NCBI GenBank assembly: GCA_018715885.1
Contig: DVKT01000056.1
Location: 1-15,006, forward strand
Length of the DNA: 15,006 bases
Source of the DNA: Caccoplasma intestinavium
Lineage (GTDB): Bacteria > Bacteroidota > Bacteroidia > Bacteroidales > UBA11471
Reading direction: 5' to 3'
Shown: positions 1-7,930 of the stretch, piece by piece
Numbering within the stretch: the stretch's first letter is position 1
Layout of the letters: each line of letters begins with the position of its first letter
Notes under the pieces: model-generated
What the model was told of the DNA's origin: nothing
Seen by the model: only the letters and a program-made list of their open reading frames with translations
Database searches by the model: none
Position numbers and translations under genes: made by a program

Positions 1-1
1 C

Positions 2-1315
2 GAATTGATCGATACGACGGGAATCATCGATTACGGTAGTCTCATGCAGTTGGCCCTGCAACGGGCGAGAACGGCCCGGGAGGCAATAACCGTGATGACC
101 GACTTGGTGAAGAAATACGGCTATTACAGCAGTGGTGAGAGTTTTTCGATTGCCGATCCCGAAGAGGTGTGGATTCTTGAAATGATAGGGAAGGGGAGTG
201 CATCGAAAGGCGCCGTGTGGGTGGCTGTGCGTATTCCCGACGATTGTATAGCTGCGCATGCCAATCACTCCCGCATACACCGGTTTCCTCTCGATGATCC
301 CGAAAATTGTCTCTATTCGCCCGATGTTATTTCATTTGCCCGGGAACAGAAATATTTCGACGGGTTGAATCGCGATTTCAGTTTCTCGGCGGCCTATGCA
401 CCTGCCGGTTTTGAAGAGTTGAGAGCTTGTGAAGCACGTGTGTGGAGTTTTTACAACCGTTACGATAGTACGATGGTCTCATACCTGCCTTATATATACG
501 GAGAATCGTCGACCCCGTTGCCATTGTATATAAAACCCGACCGCAAACTTTCGGTACAAGATATGAAAGATGCTATGAGGGATCATTTTGAAGGAACGCC
601 GTTCGATATGACCCAAGATGCGGGAGCAGGGCCGTTCAAGGCCCCCTACCGTTTCCGCCCTATGACTTTTGAGGTAGATAGTCAGGAGTATATCAATGAG
701 CGGGCTATCGCTACTCAGCAGACGGGGTTCTCGCTTGTCGCCCAGCAACGGGAGTGGTTACCGGCGGCTCTCGGCGGAGTGTTGTGGTTTGGGGTAGACG
801 ATGCCAATACATCGGTTTATGTGCCTATATATGTCGGGGCGCTTACCGAAGTCCCTCTTTGTTTCAGAGAAGGCAACGGCTCTCTTTATAAAGTATCGTG
901 GACATCGGCTTTCTGGGTCTATAATTGGGTGGCAAACATGGCTTATGCCCGATATGATCAGATGATCGAAGATATACGTCCGTTGCAGCGACAAATCGAG
1001 ACAGCCTTCAATGAGCAACAACCTAAACTTGAACAGGGCGTTTTGGAAATATTTTACGACCAACCCGAGAAAGCCCTTGCCGTTCTTGATAAGTACAGTC
1101 GCGAAGCAGCCGATTCGTCGACCGTCCGCTGGCGGGAGTTGGGAGAATACCTGTTGGTGAAATATCTCGATGGAAATCGTAAACGGGAAAAAGACGGACA
1201 ATTCATGTATAATGCATACGGTATACCCGAATATCCCGAGTTCCCGGGATATTCCGAAGAGTTTTATCGTACCATCGTCGAAGATGCCGGCGATCGTCTC
1301 AAAGTTTCTTTTTGA
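2..1315 (+). CDS. C69-family dipeptidase, 5'-truncated by window edge
   Basis: This is the C-terminal part (about 437 codons) of a peptidase family C69 dipeptidase. These are N-terminal-nucleophile hydrolases that cleave dipeptides; Bacteroidales versions are often exported. The family call rests on the conserved block 'DPEEVWILEMIGKG' followed by 'WVAVRIPDDCIAAHANHSRI' about 50 to 95 codons in, and on the characteristic later segment with 'RPMTFEVDSQEYINERAIA'. The frame is open to the left edge, so the TTG at base 5 is not a real start. The signal peptide, if any, and the catalytic N-terminal Cys lie outside the window. The gene stops with TGA. No strong terminator hairpin is visible in the 95 bp before the next gene, which has its own promoter. 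The substrate preference cannot be read from this part. The family call is firm. Confidence 0.88.
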   Translation, partial: ELIDTTGIIDYGSLMQLALQRARTAREAITVMTDLVKKYGYYSSGESFSIADPEEVWILEMIGKGSASKGAVWVAVRIPDDCIAAHANHSRIHRFPLDDPENCLYSPDVISFAREQKYFDGLNRDFSFSAAYAPAGFEELRACEARVWSFYNRYDSTMVSYLPYIYGESSTPLPLYIKPDRKLSVQDMKDAMRDHFEGTPFDMTQDAGAGPFKAPYRFRPMTFEVDSQEYINERAIATQQTGFSLVAQQREWLPAALGGVLWFGVDDANTSVYVPIYVGALTEVPLCFREGNGSLYKVSWTSAFWVYNWVANMAYARYDQMIEDIRPLQRQIETAFNEQQPKLEQGVLEIFYDQPEKALAVLDKYSREAADSSTVRWRELGEYLLVKYLDGNRKREKDGQFMYNAYGIPEYPEFPGYSEEFYRTIVEDAGDRLKVSF

Positions 1316-1327
1316 TGGTAGTGAAAT

Positions 1328-1337
1328 TTCGTACGAA
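1328..1337. repeat. 10-bp perfect palindrome upstream of the phosphohexomutase promoter
   Basis: The sequence TTCGTACGAA is a perfect palindrome that ends three bases before the putative -33 element of the next gene. Its position would suit an operator, but a 10-bp palindrome in AT-rich DNA can easily arise by chance, and no second copy was noticed. Confidence 0.25.
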
Positions 1338-1340
1338 TAA

Positions 1341-1372
1341 TTGTGAATTTAGAAATATTATCCCTATATTTG
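1341..1372 (+). promoter_or_regulatory. Bacteroidetes-type promoter of the phosphohexomutase gene
   Basis: The -7 box TATATTTG (1365-1372) matches the Bacteroidetes consensus TAnnTTTG exactly. A TTG at 1341-1343 lies 21 nt upstream, where the -33 element is expected. Transcription would begin near 1378-1381, giving a leader of about 30 nt before the ATG at 1411. The leader is A/T-rich and has no Shine-Dalgarno sequence, which is usual in this phylum. Confidence 0.7.
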
Positions 1373-1410
1373 TCATATAGCCATTGATATGAATTAAATC
1401 GAATTATAAC

Positions 1411-3159
1411 ATGGAAAACGAAGTTCTACTCAAGGAAGTAACCGCAAAAGCCCAAGTTTGGTTGGGAGAAGGTTATGATGCGGAGACACGTGCCGAAGTG
1501 CGGCGTATGCTCGATAGCGAAGATAAAACCGACCTTATAGAGGCTTTCTATAAAGATTTGGAATTCGGAACCGGCGGATTGCGCGGTATCATGGGTGTCG
1601 GCTCCAACCGTATGAATATTTATACCGTAGGAGCTGCGACACAAGGATTGGCCAATTATCTGAAAAAAGAATTTGCTTCGCTACCGCAGATAAAAGTGGT
1701 CATAGGGCATGATTGTCGGAACAACAGCCGTAAATTTGCCGAAATATCGGCCGATATTTTTTCGGCAAACGGTATAAAAGTATACCTTTTCGAGTCTTTA
1801 CGGCCTACACCCGAAATGTCGTACACCATTCGGGAATTGGGTTGTCAGAGCGGTATTATTCTTACTGCTTCGCATAATCCCAAAGAATATAACGGATATA
1901 AAGCATATTGGGACGATGGGGCACAGATGATTTCCCCCCACGATAAAAATACGATTTCCGAGGTCAATAAAATACGTTCGGTTTCCGATATCAATTTCAA
2001 TGGAAATCCGGCTTTGGTCGAGATGATCGGAAAAGAAATCGACGAAAAATATATTGCTCGTGTCAAAGCCTTGTCGCTCAATCCCGAGGCCATCGCCCGT
2101 CAGCACGATTTGAAAATCGTTTATACACCGATACACGGTACGGGAGTAAGACTTATCCCCGAAGCTTTGGCTGCTTACGGGTTTACCCATGTGATACATG
2201 TACCCGAGCAAGATGTCATCAGTGGTGATTTCCCCACAGTAAAATCGCCCAATCCCGAGGAACCGGCGGCTCTCGACTTGGCTATACGCAAGGCCAAGGA
2301 GGTCGATGCCGATATTGTGTTGGCATCAGATCCCGATGCCGATCGTATGGGTATCGCCATAAAGAACGATAAGGGCGAGTGGATTCTAGTGAATGGAAAC
2401 CAGAATGCTCTGCTCTTTACTCATTACCTTATTTCGCAGTATAAGGCGACTGGCCGCATTCGTGAAGGAGCATATATGGTAAAGACGATCGTAACCACAG
2501 AATTGATGAAGAAAATCGCCGACCGTAACGGAATAGAGTGCTTCGATGTGTACACCGGATTTAAATGGATTGCTGCCATAATGCGGGAACTTGAGGGTAA
2601 ACGTCAATATATCGGTGGCGGAGAAGAAAGTTACGGCTTCTTGGTAGAAGATTTCGTTCGTGATAAAGATGCCGTGTCGGCGTGTGCCATGATGGCCGAG
2701 ATAGCGGCATGGGCGAAAGATAACGGTAAGACGATGTATGAACTGTTGCAGGACATATATGTCGAATACGGATTTTCTAAGGAAAAGGGTATTTCGGTCG
2801 TGCGTAAAGGAAAGTCGGGTGCAGAAGAAATCGAAGCTATGATGAAGAATTTCCGCGAACACCCCATTACCGAAATCGCCGGGTCGAAAGTCGTATTGGC
2901 AAAAGATTATGCCACGCTTGTTGCACATGATTTTGTGGCAGGAGAGAAATATACGCTCGATATGCCGACTACCTCGAATGTATTGCAATACTTTACCGAA
3001 GACGGTACGAAAGTTTCGGTACGTCCGTCGGGAACCGAGCCCAAAATCAAATTCTATATCGAAGTCAGCGGAGAACTCAAATCGCGTGCCGATTATGATA
3101 ATGCCGTGGCAGCAGCCGAAGAAAAAATCAAAGCCGTTTCCGCTTCGCTCGGAGTATAA
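1411..3159 (+). CDS. pgcA: Phospho-sugar mutase (phosphoglucomutase/phosphomannomutase)
   Basis: This cytoplasmic enzyme of the alpha-D-phosphohexomutase superfamily interconverts hexose 1- and 6-phosphates (glucose, possibly mannose). That links glycogen or sugar-nucleotide synthesis with glycolysis. All four active-site regions are present. The phosphoserine loop is TASHNP (catalytic Ser154). The Mg-binding loop is DPDADR (307-312). The sugar-binding loop is GGGEESYG (402-409). The phosphate-binding loop is RPSGTEPK (538-545). The N-terminal EFGTGGLRG and the length of 582 residues fit the long PgcA/PGM2-type subgroup (about 580 residues) rather than the roughly 450-residue ManB/GlmM type. 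The ATG start follows a good promoter by about 30 nt, and a strong terminator follows the stop, so the gene is probably monocistronic. Whether glucose or mannose phosphate is preferred is not visible. Confidence 0.95.
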   Translation: MENEVLLKEVTAKAQVWLGEGYDAETRAEVRRMLDSEDKTDLIEAFYKDLEFGTGGLRGIMGVGSNRMNIYTVGAATQGLANYLKKEFASLPQIKVVIGHDCRNNSRKFAEISADIFSANGIKVYLFESLRPTPEMSYTIRELGCQSGIILTASHNPKEYNGYKAYWDDGAQMISPHDKNTISEVNKIRSVSDINFNGNPALVEMIGKEIDEKYIARVKALSLNPEAIARQHDLKIVYTPIHGTGVRLIPEALAAYGFTHVIHVPEQDVISGDFPTVKSPNPEEPAALDLAIRKAKEVDADIVLASDPDADRMGIAIKNDKGEWILVNGNQNALLFTHYLISQYKATGRIREGAYMVKTIVTTELMKKIADRNGIECFDVYTGFKWIAAIMRELEGKRQYIGGGEESYGFLVEDFVRDKDAVSACAMMAEIAAWAKDNGKTMYELLQDIYVEYGFSKEKGISVVRKGKSGAEEIEAMMKNFREHPITEIAGSKVVLAKDYATLVAHDFVAGEKYTLDMPTTSNVLQYFTEDGTKVSVRPSGTEPKIKFYIEVSGELKSRADYDNAVAAAEEKIKAVSASLGV

Positions 3160-3183
3160 TTATCTCGTATTACAGATATATTG

Positions 3184-3227
3184 AAAAGCAGAGATGCCGT
3201 ATCAAAAGATACGGCATCTCTGCTTTT
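3184..3227 (+). terminator. Intrinsic terminator after the phosphohexomutase gene
   Basis: A perfect 20-bp inverted repeat (3184-3203 and 3208-3227) encloses an AAAA loop. The right arm ends in TTTT, so the plus-strand transcript ends in a G/C-rich stem followed by a short U run. It starts 25 bp after the stop codon. Because both arms end in A4/T4, it may also stop transcription from the opposite direction. Confidence 0.9.
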
Positions 3228-3460
3228 ACGTACAAAAGTTTTATAATTTTATCTTCGTGGCCTTTTGAGTGAGGCAAATATTCTTTGCTGATTGGTAAGA
3301 GATTGGAATATAATATATTTATATCTGATAATATAAAATGTATGTGAAAAGATTATTTCTATGGTTTGCAAACGATGATGTCGACATTCTAAGTGTTTGG
3401 GGAAATTTCTATCTTTTTTAGGTTTCATGAGACCTTACAGGAAAATTGTTACTTGGAAAA
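3228..3460. other. AT-rich spacer between two terminators, no gene recognised
   Basis: This 233-bp stretch lies between the terminators of the phosphohexomutase and ppdK, so no read-through is expected from either side. It contains a 27-codon plus-strand frame (3338-3421, ATG to TAG; starts MYVKRLFLWF). It also holds an imperfect 16-bp palindrome at 3420-3435 (AGGTTTCATGAGACCT, one G-U pair). I see no convincing TAnnTTTG promoter, tRNA or known riboswitch fold. It may be plain spacer; a small RNA is possible but unsupported. Confidence 0.4.
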
Positions 3461-3498
3461 TAAAAAATCCGCTCGATATTTTGGATCGAGCGGATTTT
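3461..3498 (-). terminator. Intrinsic terminator of ppdK
   Basis: A perfect 14-bp inverted repeat (3464-3477 and 3485-3498) has a 7-nt loop. Read on the minus strand, the GC core ATCGAGCGG is followed by a run of six T (complement of 3462-3467). It lies 18 bp after the ppdK stop codon, a classical position for rho-independent termination. Confidence 0.88.
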
Positions 3499-3516
3499 CG
3501 TTAAAAGGATTGGGAG

Positions 3517-6228
3517 CTATTCAATAGCAGCCTGCGCCGCAGCTACGCGGGCGATAGGTACACGGTAAGGACTGCAACTAACGTAATTCATACCGAGTGA
3601 GGCGCAGAATTTTACTGATGACGGTTCACCGCCGTGTTCACCGCAGATACCGATTTTCAATCCCGGTTTGGTGGAACGGCCTTTTTCTACACCCATACGT
3701 ACGAGCTGGCCCACGCCTTTTTGGTCGAGTACTTCGAACGGGTCGGTTTTGAGAATGCCTTTTTCTTTATATATTTTGAGGAATTTCCCGGCATCGTCGC
3801 GCGAATAACCGAATGTCATTTGTGTAAGGTCGTTTGTTCCGAAAGAGAAGAAGTCGGCCACTTCGGCGATTTGGTCGGCCGTTACGGCAGCACGAGGAAC
3901 CTCTATCATGGTACCTACCTTGTAAGCGATACTGTCTCCCCGTTCGGCAAATACTTGGGCAGCTGTACGATGGATTACTTCGGCTTGCAATTTCAGTTCT
4001 TCAACTACTCCAACGAGAGGAACCATGATTTCGGGGAATACTTTTATACCATGCGATTTTACGTTGAGGGCGGCCTCGATGATAGCCCGCGTCTGCATCT
4101 CGGTAATCTCGGGGTAGGTACAGCCCAGACGGCAACCCCGGTGTCCCAGCATGGGATTGAATTCGGCCAGCGAGTCGCAAGCGAGTTTTACCTCTTCTAT
4201 GGTGAGTCCCATCTCTTCGGCCAGTTCTTTCTGAGTGGCTAATTGGTGGGGTACGAATTCGTGCAAGGGGGGATCGAGCAGACGTATCGTTACGCCAAAT
4301 CCGTCCATCGCTTCGAAGATACCCTCGAAGTCGCTGCGTTGCATCGGCAGGAGTTTGTCAAGAGCATGACGGCGACCGTCTTCGTCTTTGGCAAGAATCA
4401 TTTCTCGCATGGCTTTGATGCGTGTGCCTTCGAAGAACATATGTTCGGTACGGCATAAGCCGATACCTTTGGCCCCGAATTTACGGGCTACCGAGGCGTC
4501 TTTGGGTGTATCGGCATTGGTACGGACATCGACTTTGGTATATTTTTCTGCCAAATTCATGATAGCGGCGAAGTCTCCGCTCATGTCTGCTTCTACGGTC
4601 GGGACTTGTCCGTCATATACTTCACCGGTCGAACCGTTCAATGAAATCCAATCACCTTCTTTATAGGTTTTACCCGACATTTCGAGAGTGCGGGCTTTGT
4701 AATCGATTTTTATTTCACCGGCACCCGATACGCAACATTTACCCATTCCGCGTGCTACGACGGCAGCGTGCGAAGTCATACCGCCGCGTGCGGTGAGAAT
4801 ACCTTGTGCCACGCTCATTCCTCGTAAGTCTTCGGGCGAAGTTTCGATACGCACCATAACTACTTTTTTGCGTTTTTCGGCCCAAGCCTCAGCGTCATCG
4901 GCAAAAAATACGATTTGTCCGGCTGCCGCTCCCGGTGAGGCTGGGAGACCTTTGGCCATGACTTGGGCGCGTTTTACGGCATCTTTATCGAAAACGGGGT
5001 GTAACAGTTCATCGAGTTTTTGCGGCTCCATACGTTTGAGAGCTGTTTTTTCGTCGATGATTCCGGCACGTAACATATCCATCGCTATTTTTACCATAGC
5101 GGCGCCGGTGCGTTTTCCGTTACGTGTTTGCAAAAGCCATAATTTACCGTCTTGTATCGTAAATTCGAGGTCTTGCATATCCTTGAAATAATCTTCGAGC
5201 TTTTGTTGGGTGGCGATGAGATCTTTGGCACACTCGGGCATGGCCTCTTCGAGCGAGGGGTATTGCGAGGCGCGTACATCTTCGCCGATGCCTTGCAATT
5301 TAGCCCAGCGGCGTGAACCTTCGAGTGTTATCTGTTGGGGAGTACGCACTCCGGCCACCACGTCTTCACCTTGCGCGTTGATGAGGTATTCACCATTGAA
5401 AATATCTTCTCCCGTTGCGGCATCACGGGTAAATGCTACGCCGGTTGCCGAGGTGTTACCCATATTGCCGAATACCATAGCTTGCACGTTTACCGCCGTA
5501 CCCCATTCTTCGGGAATCTGGTTCATGCGGCGGTATAGTATGGCGCGTTCGTTCATCCAGCTGTCGAACACGGCGCAAATCGCACCCCATAGTTGTTCCC
5601 AGGGAGAAGAGGGAAAGTCTTTTCCCGTGCGGGCTTTTACGGCAGCTTTGAATCGTACAACCAATTCTTTCAGGTCATCGACAGAGAGTTCGGTATCGTT
5701 TTTGATATTCTTGGCGCTTTTCACCTCTTCCATGACTTCTTCGAAGGGGTCGATATCGTCTTTATTTTGAGGTTTCATGCCTAAAACGACGTCTCCGTAC
5801 ATCTGCACGAAACGCCGGTAGGAATCCCATGCAAAACGGGGATTGCCCGATTTCCGGGCGATTCCTTCTACGGCATCATCGTTCATACCCAAATTGAGAA
5901 CGGTGTCCATCATACCCGGCATTGAGACACGTGCTCCCGAACGAACAGAGACTAACAGCGGATTTTCGGCGTCGCCAAATTTTGTGCCCATTAGTTTTTC
6001 TACGTGTGCGATTGCTTTTTCCACATCGTCTTTCAGCATTTTTACGACGGCTTCTTTACCGTTTTTATTATATGCAGTACAAATTTCGGTAGTGATGGTA
6101 AATCCGGGGGGAACGGGAACACCGATAAGGTTCATTTCTGCGAGGTTGGCACCTTTCCCGCCCAATAGGTTTTTCATGTCGGCACGACCTTCTGCTTGGC
6201 CGTTACCGAAAGTATAGACTTGTTTCAT
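3517..6228 (-). CDS. ppdK: Pyruvate, phosphate dikinase
   Basis: This cytoplasmic enzyme interconverts ATP + phosphate + pyruvate and AMP + PPi + phosphoenolpyruvate. In anaerobes it works in PPi-linked glycolysis or in PEP formation. Domain order is that of the family. An N-terminal ATP-grasp nucleotide-binding domain starts with GGKGANLAEMNLIGVPVPPG (residues 23-42). Next comes the swivelling phosphohistidine domain with GGMTSHAAVVARGMG (catalytic His487). Last is a PEP/pyruvate-binding TIM barrel with FGTNDLTQMTFGYSRDD and CGEHGG (catalytic Cys862). The Thr two residues before His487 is the position phosphorylated by the PDRP regulator in plants and some bacteria; no PDRP gene lies in this window. 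The 903 residues slightly exceed the classical 874-residue clostridial enzyme, with His and Cys both shifted by about 31. It has its own promoter and terminator, so it is likely monocistronic. Confidence 0.98.
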   Translation of the reverse strand: MKQVYTFGNGQAEGRADMKNLLGGKGANLAEMNLIGVPVPPGFTITTEICTAYNKNGKEAVVKMLKDDVEKAIAHVEKLMGTKFGDAENPLLVSVRSGARVSMPGMMDTVLNLGMNDDAVEGIARKSGNPRFAWDSYRRFVQMYGDVVLGMKPQNKDDIDPFEEVMEEVKSAKNIKNDTELSVDDLKELVVRFKAAVKARTGKDFPSSPWEQLWGAICAVFDSWMNERAILYRRMNQIPEEWGTAVNVQAMVFGNMGNTSATGVAFTRDAATGEDIFNGEYLINAQGEDVVAGVRTPQQITLEGSRRWAKLQGIGEDVRASQYPSLEEAMPECAKDLIATQQKLEDYFKDMQDLEFTIQDGKLWLLQTRNGKRTGAAMVKIAMDMLRAGIIDEKTALKRMEPQKLDELLHPVFDKDAVKRAQVMAKGLPASPGAAAGQIVFFADDAEAWAEKRKKVVMVRIETSPEDLRGMSVAQGILTARGGMTSHAAVVARGMGKCCVSGAGEIKIDYKARTLEMSGKTYKEGDWISLNGSTGEVYDGQVPTVEADMSGDFAAIMNLAEKYTKVDVRTNADTPKDASVARKFGAKGIGLCRTEHMFFEGTRIKAMREMILAKDEDGRRHALDKLLPMQRSDFEGIFEAMDGFGVTIRLLDPPLHEFVPHQLATQKELAEEMGLTIEEVKLACDSLAEFNPMLGHRGCRLGCTYPEITEMQTRAIIEAALNVKSHGIKVFPEIMVPLVGVVEELKLQAEVIHRTAAQVFAERGDSIAYKVGTMIEVPRAAVTADQIAEVADFFSFGTNDLTQMTFGYSRDDAGKFLKIYKEKGILKTDPFEVLDQKGVGQLVRMGVEKGRSTKPGLKIGICGEHGGEPSSVKFCASLGMNYVSCSPYRVPIARVAAAQAAIE

Positions 6229-6309
6229 ATAAAAATAAGGTTAGTATAAAAATGTCTTTCAGTATAAAATACAAAATGACTGATAAAAATGTTTTTCATT
6301 TGGCGTGGA

Positions 6310-6340
6310 CAAAAATATAAGGAATATCGATATATGCAAA
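6310..6340 (-). promoter_or_regulatory. Bacteroidetes-type promoter of ppdK
   Basis: On the minus strand the box TATTTTTG (6317 to 6310) fits the TAnnTTTG -7 consensus. A TTTG (6340 to 6337) lies 19 nt upstream, as the -33 element should. The start would be near 6303, leaving an AT-rich leader of about 75 nt before the ATG at 6228. I see no known riboswitch in this leader. Confidence 0.65.
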
Positions 6341-6365
6341 AGATTGTATACCATATTTAATACCC

Positions 6366-7862
6366 GTGTCATTTTTTTTCGATAGAATAGGGGAATTAAA
6401 AGAATTATCGTTACCTTTGAACGAATTTGTTTTTATTCAAAATCTGTTTGTTTTGGCTCGAAAAAAGAAAGAACTTCCTGTTTTCGAACAGGTCGAGATA
6501 ACCGATATTGCAGCCGAAGGGAAAGCTGTGGCCCGGGTAAATGATTTGGTGGTTTTTATACCTTACGGTGCGCCGGGTGATATTGTCGATTTGCAAATAT
6601 ACCGCAAGAAACATAAGTATGCCGAGGGGCGGGTGATAAAGACTCATGTCAGCTCGCCGATTCGGGTTGCTCCGTTTTGCGAACACTTCGGCGTGTGCGG
6701 GGGCTGTAAATGGCAACATATTCCTTATGAATACCAACTCAAATATAAACAGAAACAGGTATTCGATAATCTGACCCGTATCGGAAAAATTCCTTTGCCC
6801 GAATTCGATCCGATCAAAGGGTCGGCACATACCGAGTTTTACCGGAACAAGTTAGAGTTTACTTTTTCGAATAAATCATGGCTTACTGCCGAGCAACTGG
6901 CGTCGGCCGATGAATATACCGATAGAAATGCATTGGGATTTCATATTCCCGGTATGTTCGATAAAGTTCTCGATATAAAAAAATGTTGGCTACAAGACGA
7001 TATATCCAATCGTATACGATTGGCCGTCAAGAAATTTGCTATCGATAACAACTATCTGTTCTTTGACTTGCGCGAACAAACAGGACTTATGCGTAATATC
7101 ATCGTTCGCACGGCGTCGACAGGAGAAATTATGCTTATCGTTGTTTTTTTCGAAGACGATACCGAACGGATACAGGCCATGATGAATTTTATTGCCCGAG
7201 AATTTCCGCAGATCACTTCGCTGCTGTATATTGTCAATACCAAAGCCAACGATACGATTACCGATCAAGAGGTACATGTATTCCGGGGACGGGATTATAT
7301 TTTTGAAGAGATGGACGGGTTGCGTTTCAAGATAGGGCCGAAATCGTTCTATCAGACCAATTCGGCTCAAGCTTATGAGTTATATAAAGTGGCTGCCGAC
7401 TTTGCCGCTCTTACCGGCGACGAGTTGGTTTATGACCTTTATACGGGAACGGGAACGATTGCCAATTTCGTAGCCCGTCGTGTACGTAAAGTTATCGGTA
7501 TCGAGTATGTGCCCGAGGCGATAGAAGATGCGAAAGCCAATGCCGCATTCAACGGGTTGGACAATACTCTTTTTTATGCCGGCGACATGAAAGATTTGCT
7601 GACTCCCGCTTTCATCGAAGAGCACGGTCGCTCCGATGTAATTATTACCGATCCTCCTCGTGCCGGCATGCACGACGATGTCATCAAGACATTGCTTTTT
7701 GCTGCTCCCCGACGTATCGTGTATGTGAGTTGCAATCCGGCTACCCAAGCGCGGGATTTGTCTCTGCTCGATGTCGATTATCGGGTGGCTCGCGTGCAGC
7801 CGGTAGATATGTTCCCGCATACGCATCATGTCGAGAATGTCGTGTTGTTGGAGAAGAAATGA
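6366..7862 (+). CDS. rlmD: 23S rRNA (uracil-5-)-methyltransferase RlmD (RumA family)
   Basis: This SAM-dependent enzyme forms 5-methyluridine in 23S rRNA (position 1939 in E. coli numbering). A TRAM-type RNA-binding domain occupies roughly residues 35-95 (ITDIAAEGKAVARV through KYAEGRV). An iron-sulfur cluster motif C105-x5-C111-x2-C114 is followed by Cys207. The methyltransferase fold has FYQTN, the SAM loop YDLYTGTGT, ITDPPRAG and the nucleophile Cys456 in VSCNPATQARDL. The longest frame begins with GTG at 6366, but its first 29 residues look unlike the family. Related proteins usually begin near the ARKKKE segment, so the TTG at 6453 (469-residue product) is a likely true start; numbering here uses 6366. 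RlmD is favoured, but Bacteroidetes paralogues that modify other uridines, including TrmA-like sites, cannot be excluded. The gene diverges from ppdK and ends at a terminator. Confidence 0.9.
   Translation: MSFFFDRIGELKELSLPLNEFVFIQNLFVLARKKKELPVFEQVEITDIAAEGKAVARVNDLVVFIPYGAPGDIVDLQIYRKKHKYAEGRVIKTHVSSPIRVAPFCEHFGVCGGCKWQHIPYEYQLKYKQKQVFDNLTRIGKIPLPEFDPIKGSAHTEFYRNKLEFTFSNKSWLTAEQLASADEYTDRNALGFHIPGMFDKVLDIKKCWLQDDISNRIRLAVKKFAIDNNYLFFDLREQTGLMRNIIVRTASTGEIMLIVVFFEDDTERIQAMMNFIAREFPQITSLLYIVNTKANDTITDQEVHVFRGRDYIFEEMDGLRFKIGPKSFYQTNSAQAYELYKVAADFAALTGDELVYDLYTGTGTIANFVARRVRKVIGIEYVPEAIEDAKANAAFNGLDNTLFYAGDMKDLLTPAFIEEHGRSDVIITDPPRAGMHDDVIKTLLFAAPRRIVYVSCNPATQARDLSLLDVDYRVARVQPVDMFPHTHHVENVVLLEKK
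6412..6419 (+). promoter_or_regulatory. Possible -7 box of rlmD, inside the longest reading frame
   Basis: TACCTTTG fits TAnnTTTG exactly. No good -33 TTG/TTTG was found 19-23 nt upstream, so support is partial. If used, transcription would start near 6425, downstream of the GTG at 6366 and about 27 nt before the TTG at 6453. Confidence 0.4.
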
Positions 7863-7867
7863 AAGTA

Positions 7868-7899
7868 AAAAAGAGAGGTTTCGGAAGGCCTCTCTTTTT
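7868..7899 (+). terminator. Intrinsic terminator of rlmD
   Basis: An 11-bp inverted repeat (7868-7878 and 7889-7899; core GAGAGG/CCTCTC) has a 10-nt loop. The right arm ends in five T followed by C and T. It starts five bases after the rlmD stop codon and lies just upstream of the transporter gene, so that gene probably has its own promoter. Confidence 0.82.
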
Positions 7900-7930
7900 C
7901 TGTGTTTGAAAATCAAAAAACAATATAGAA

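Noticed and set aside
2386..2988. 200-codon minus-strand frame opposite the phosphohexomutase gene
   Set aside because: It is antisense to a gene with all catalytic motifs, has no family resemblance and no promoter.
3338..3421. 27-codon frame MYVKRLFLWF... as a small gene
   Set aside because: It is short, AT-rich, without a clear promoter or known family; chance occurrence is likely, so it is only mentioned in the spacer entry.
3634..5770. Several long plus-strand frames (for example 3634-4242 and 5210-5770) opposite ppdK
   Set aside because: They lie fully antisense to a clearly real enzyme gene, have no recognisable motifs or promoters, and their composition reflects the codon pattern of ppdK read in reverse.
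7380..7916. 178-codon minus-strand frame across the end of rlmD and its terminator
   Set aside because: It is antisense to the methyltransferase domain and runs through the terminator hairpin; no motifs are visible.
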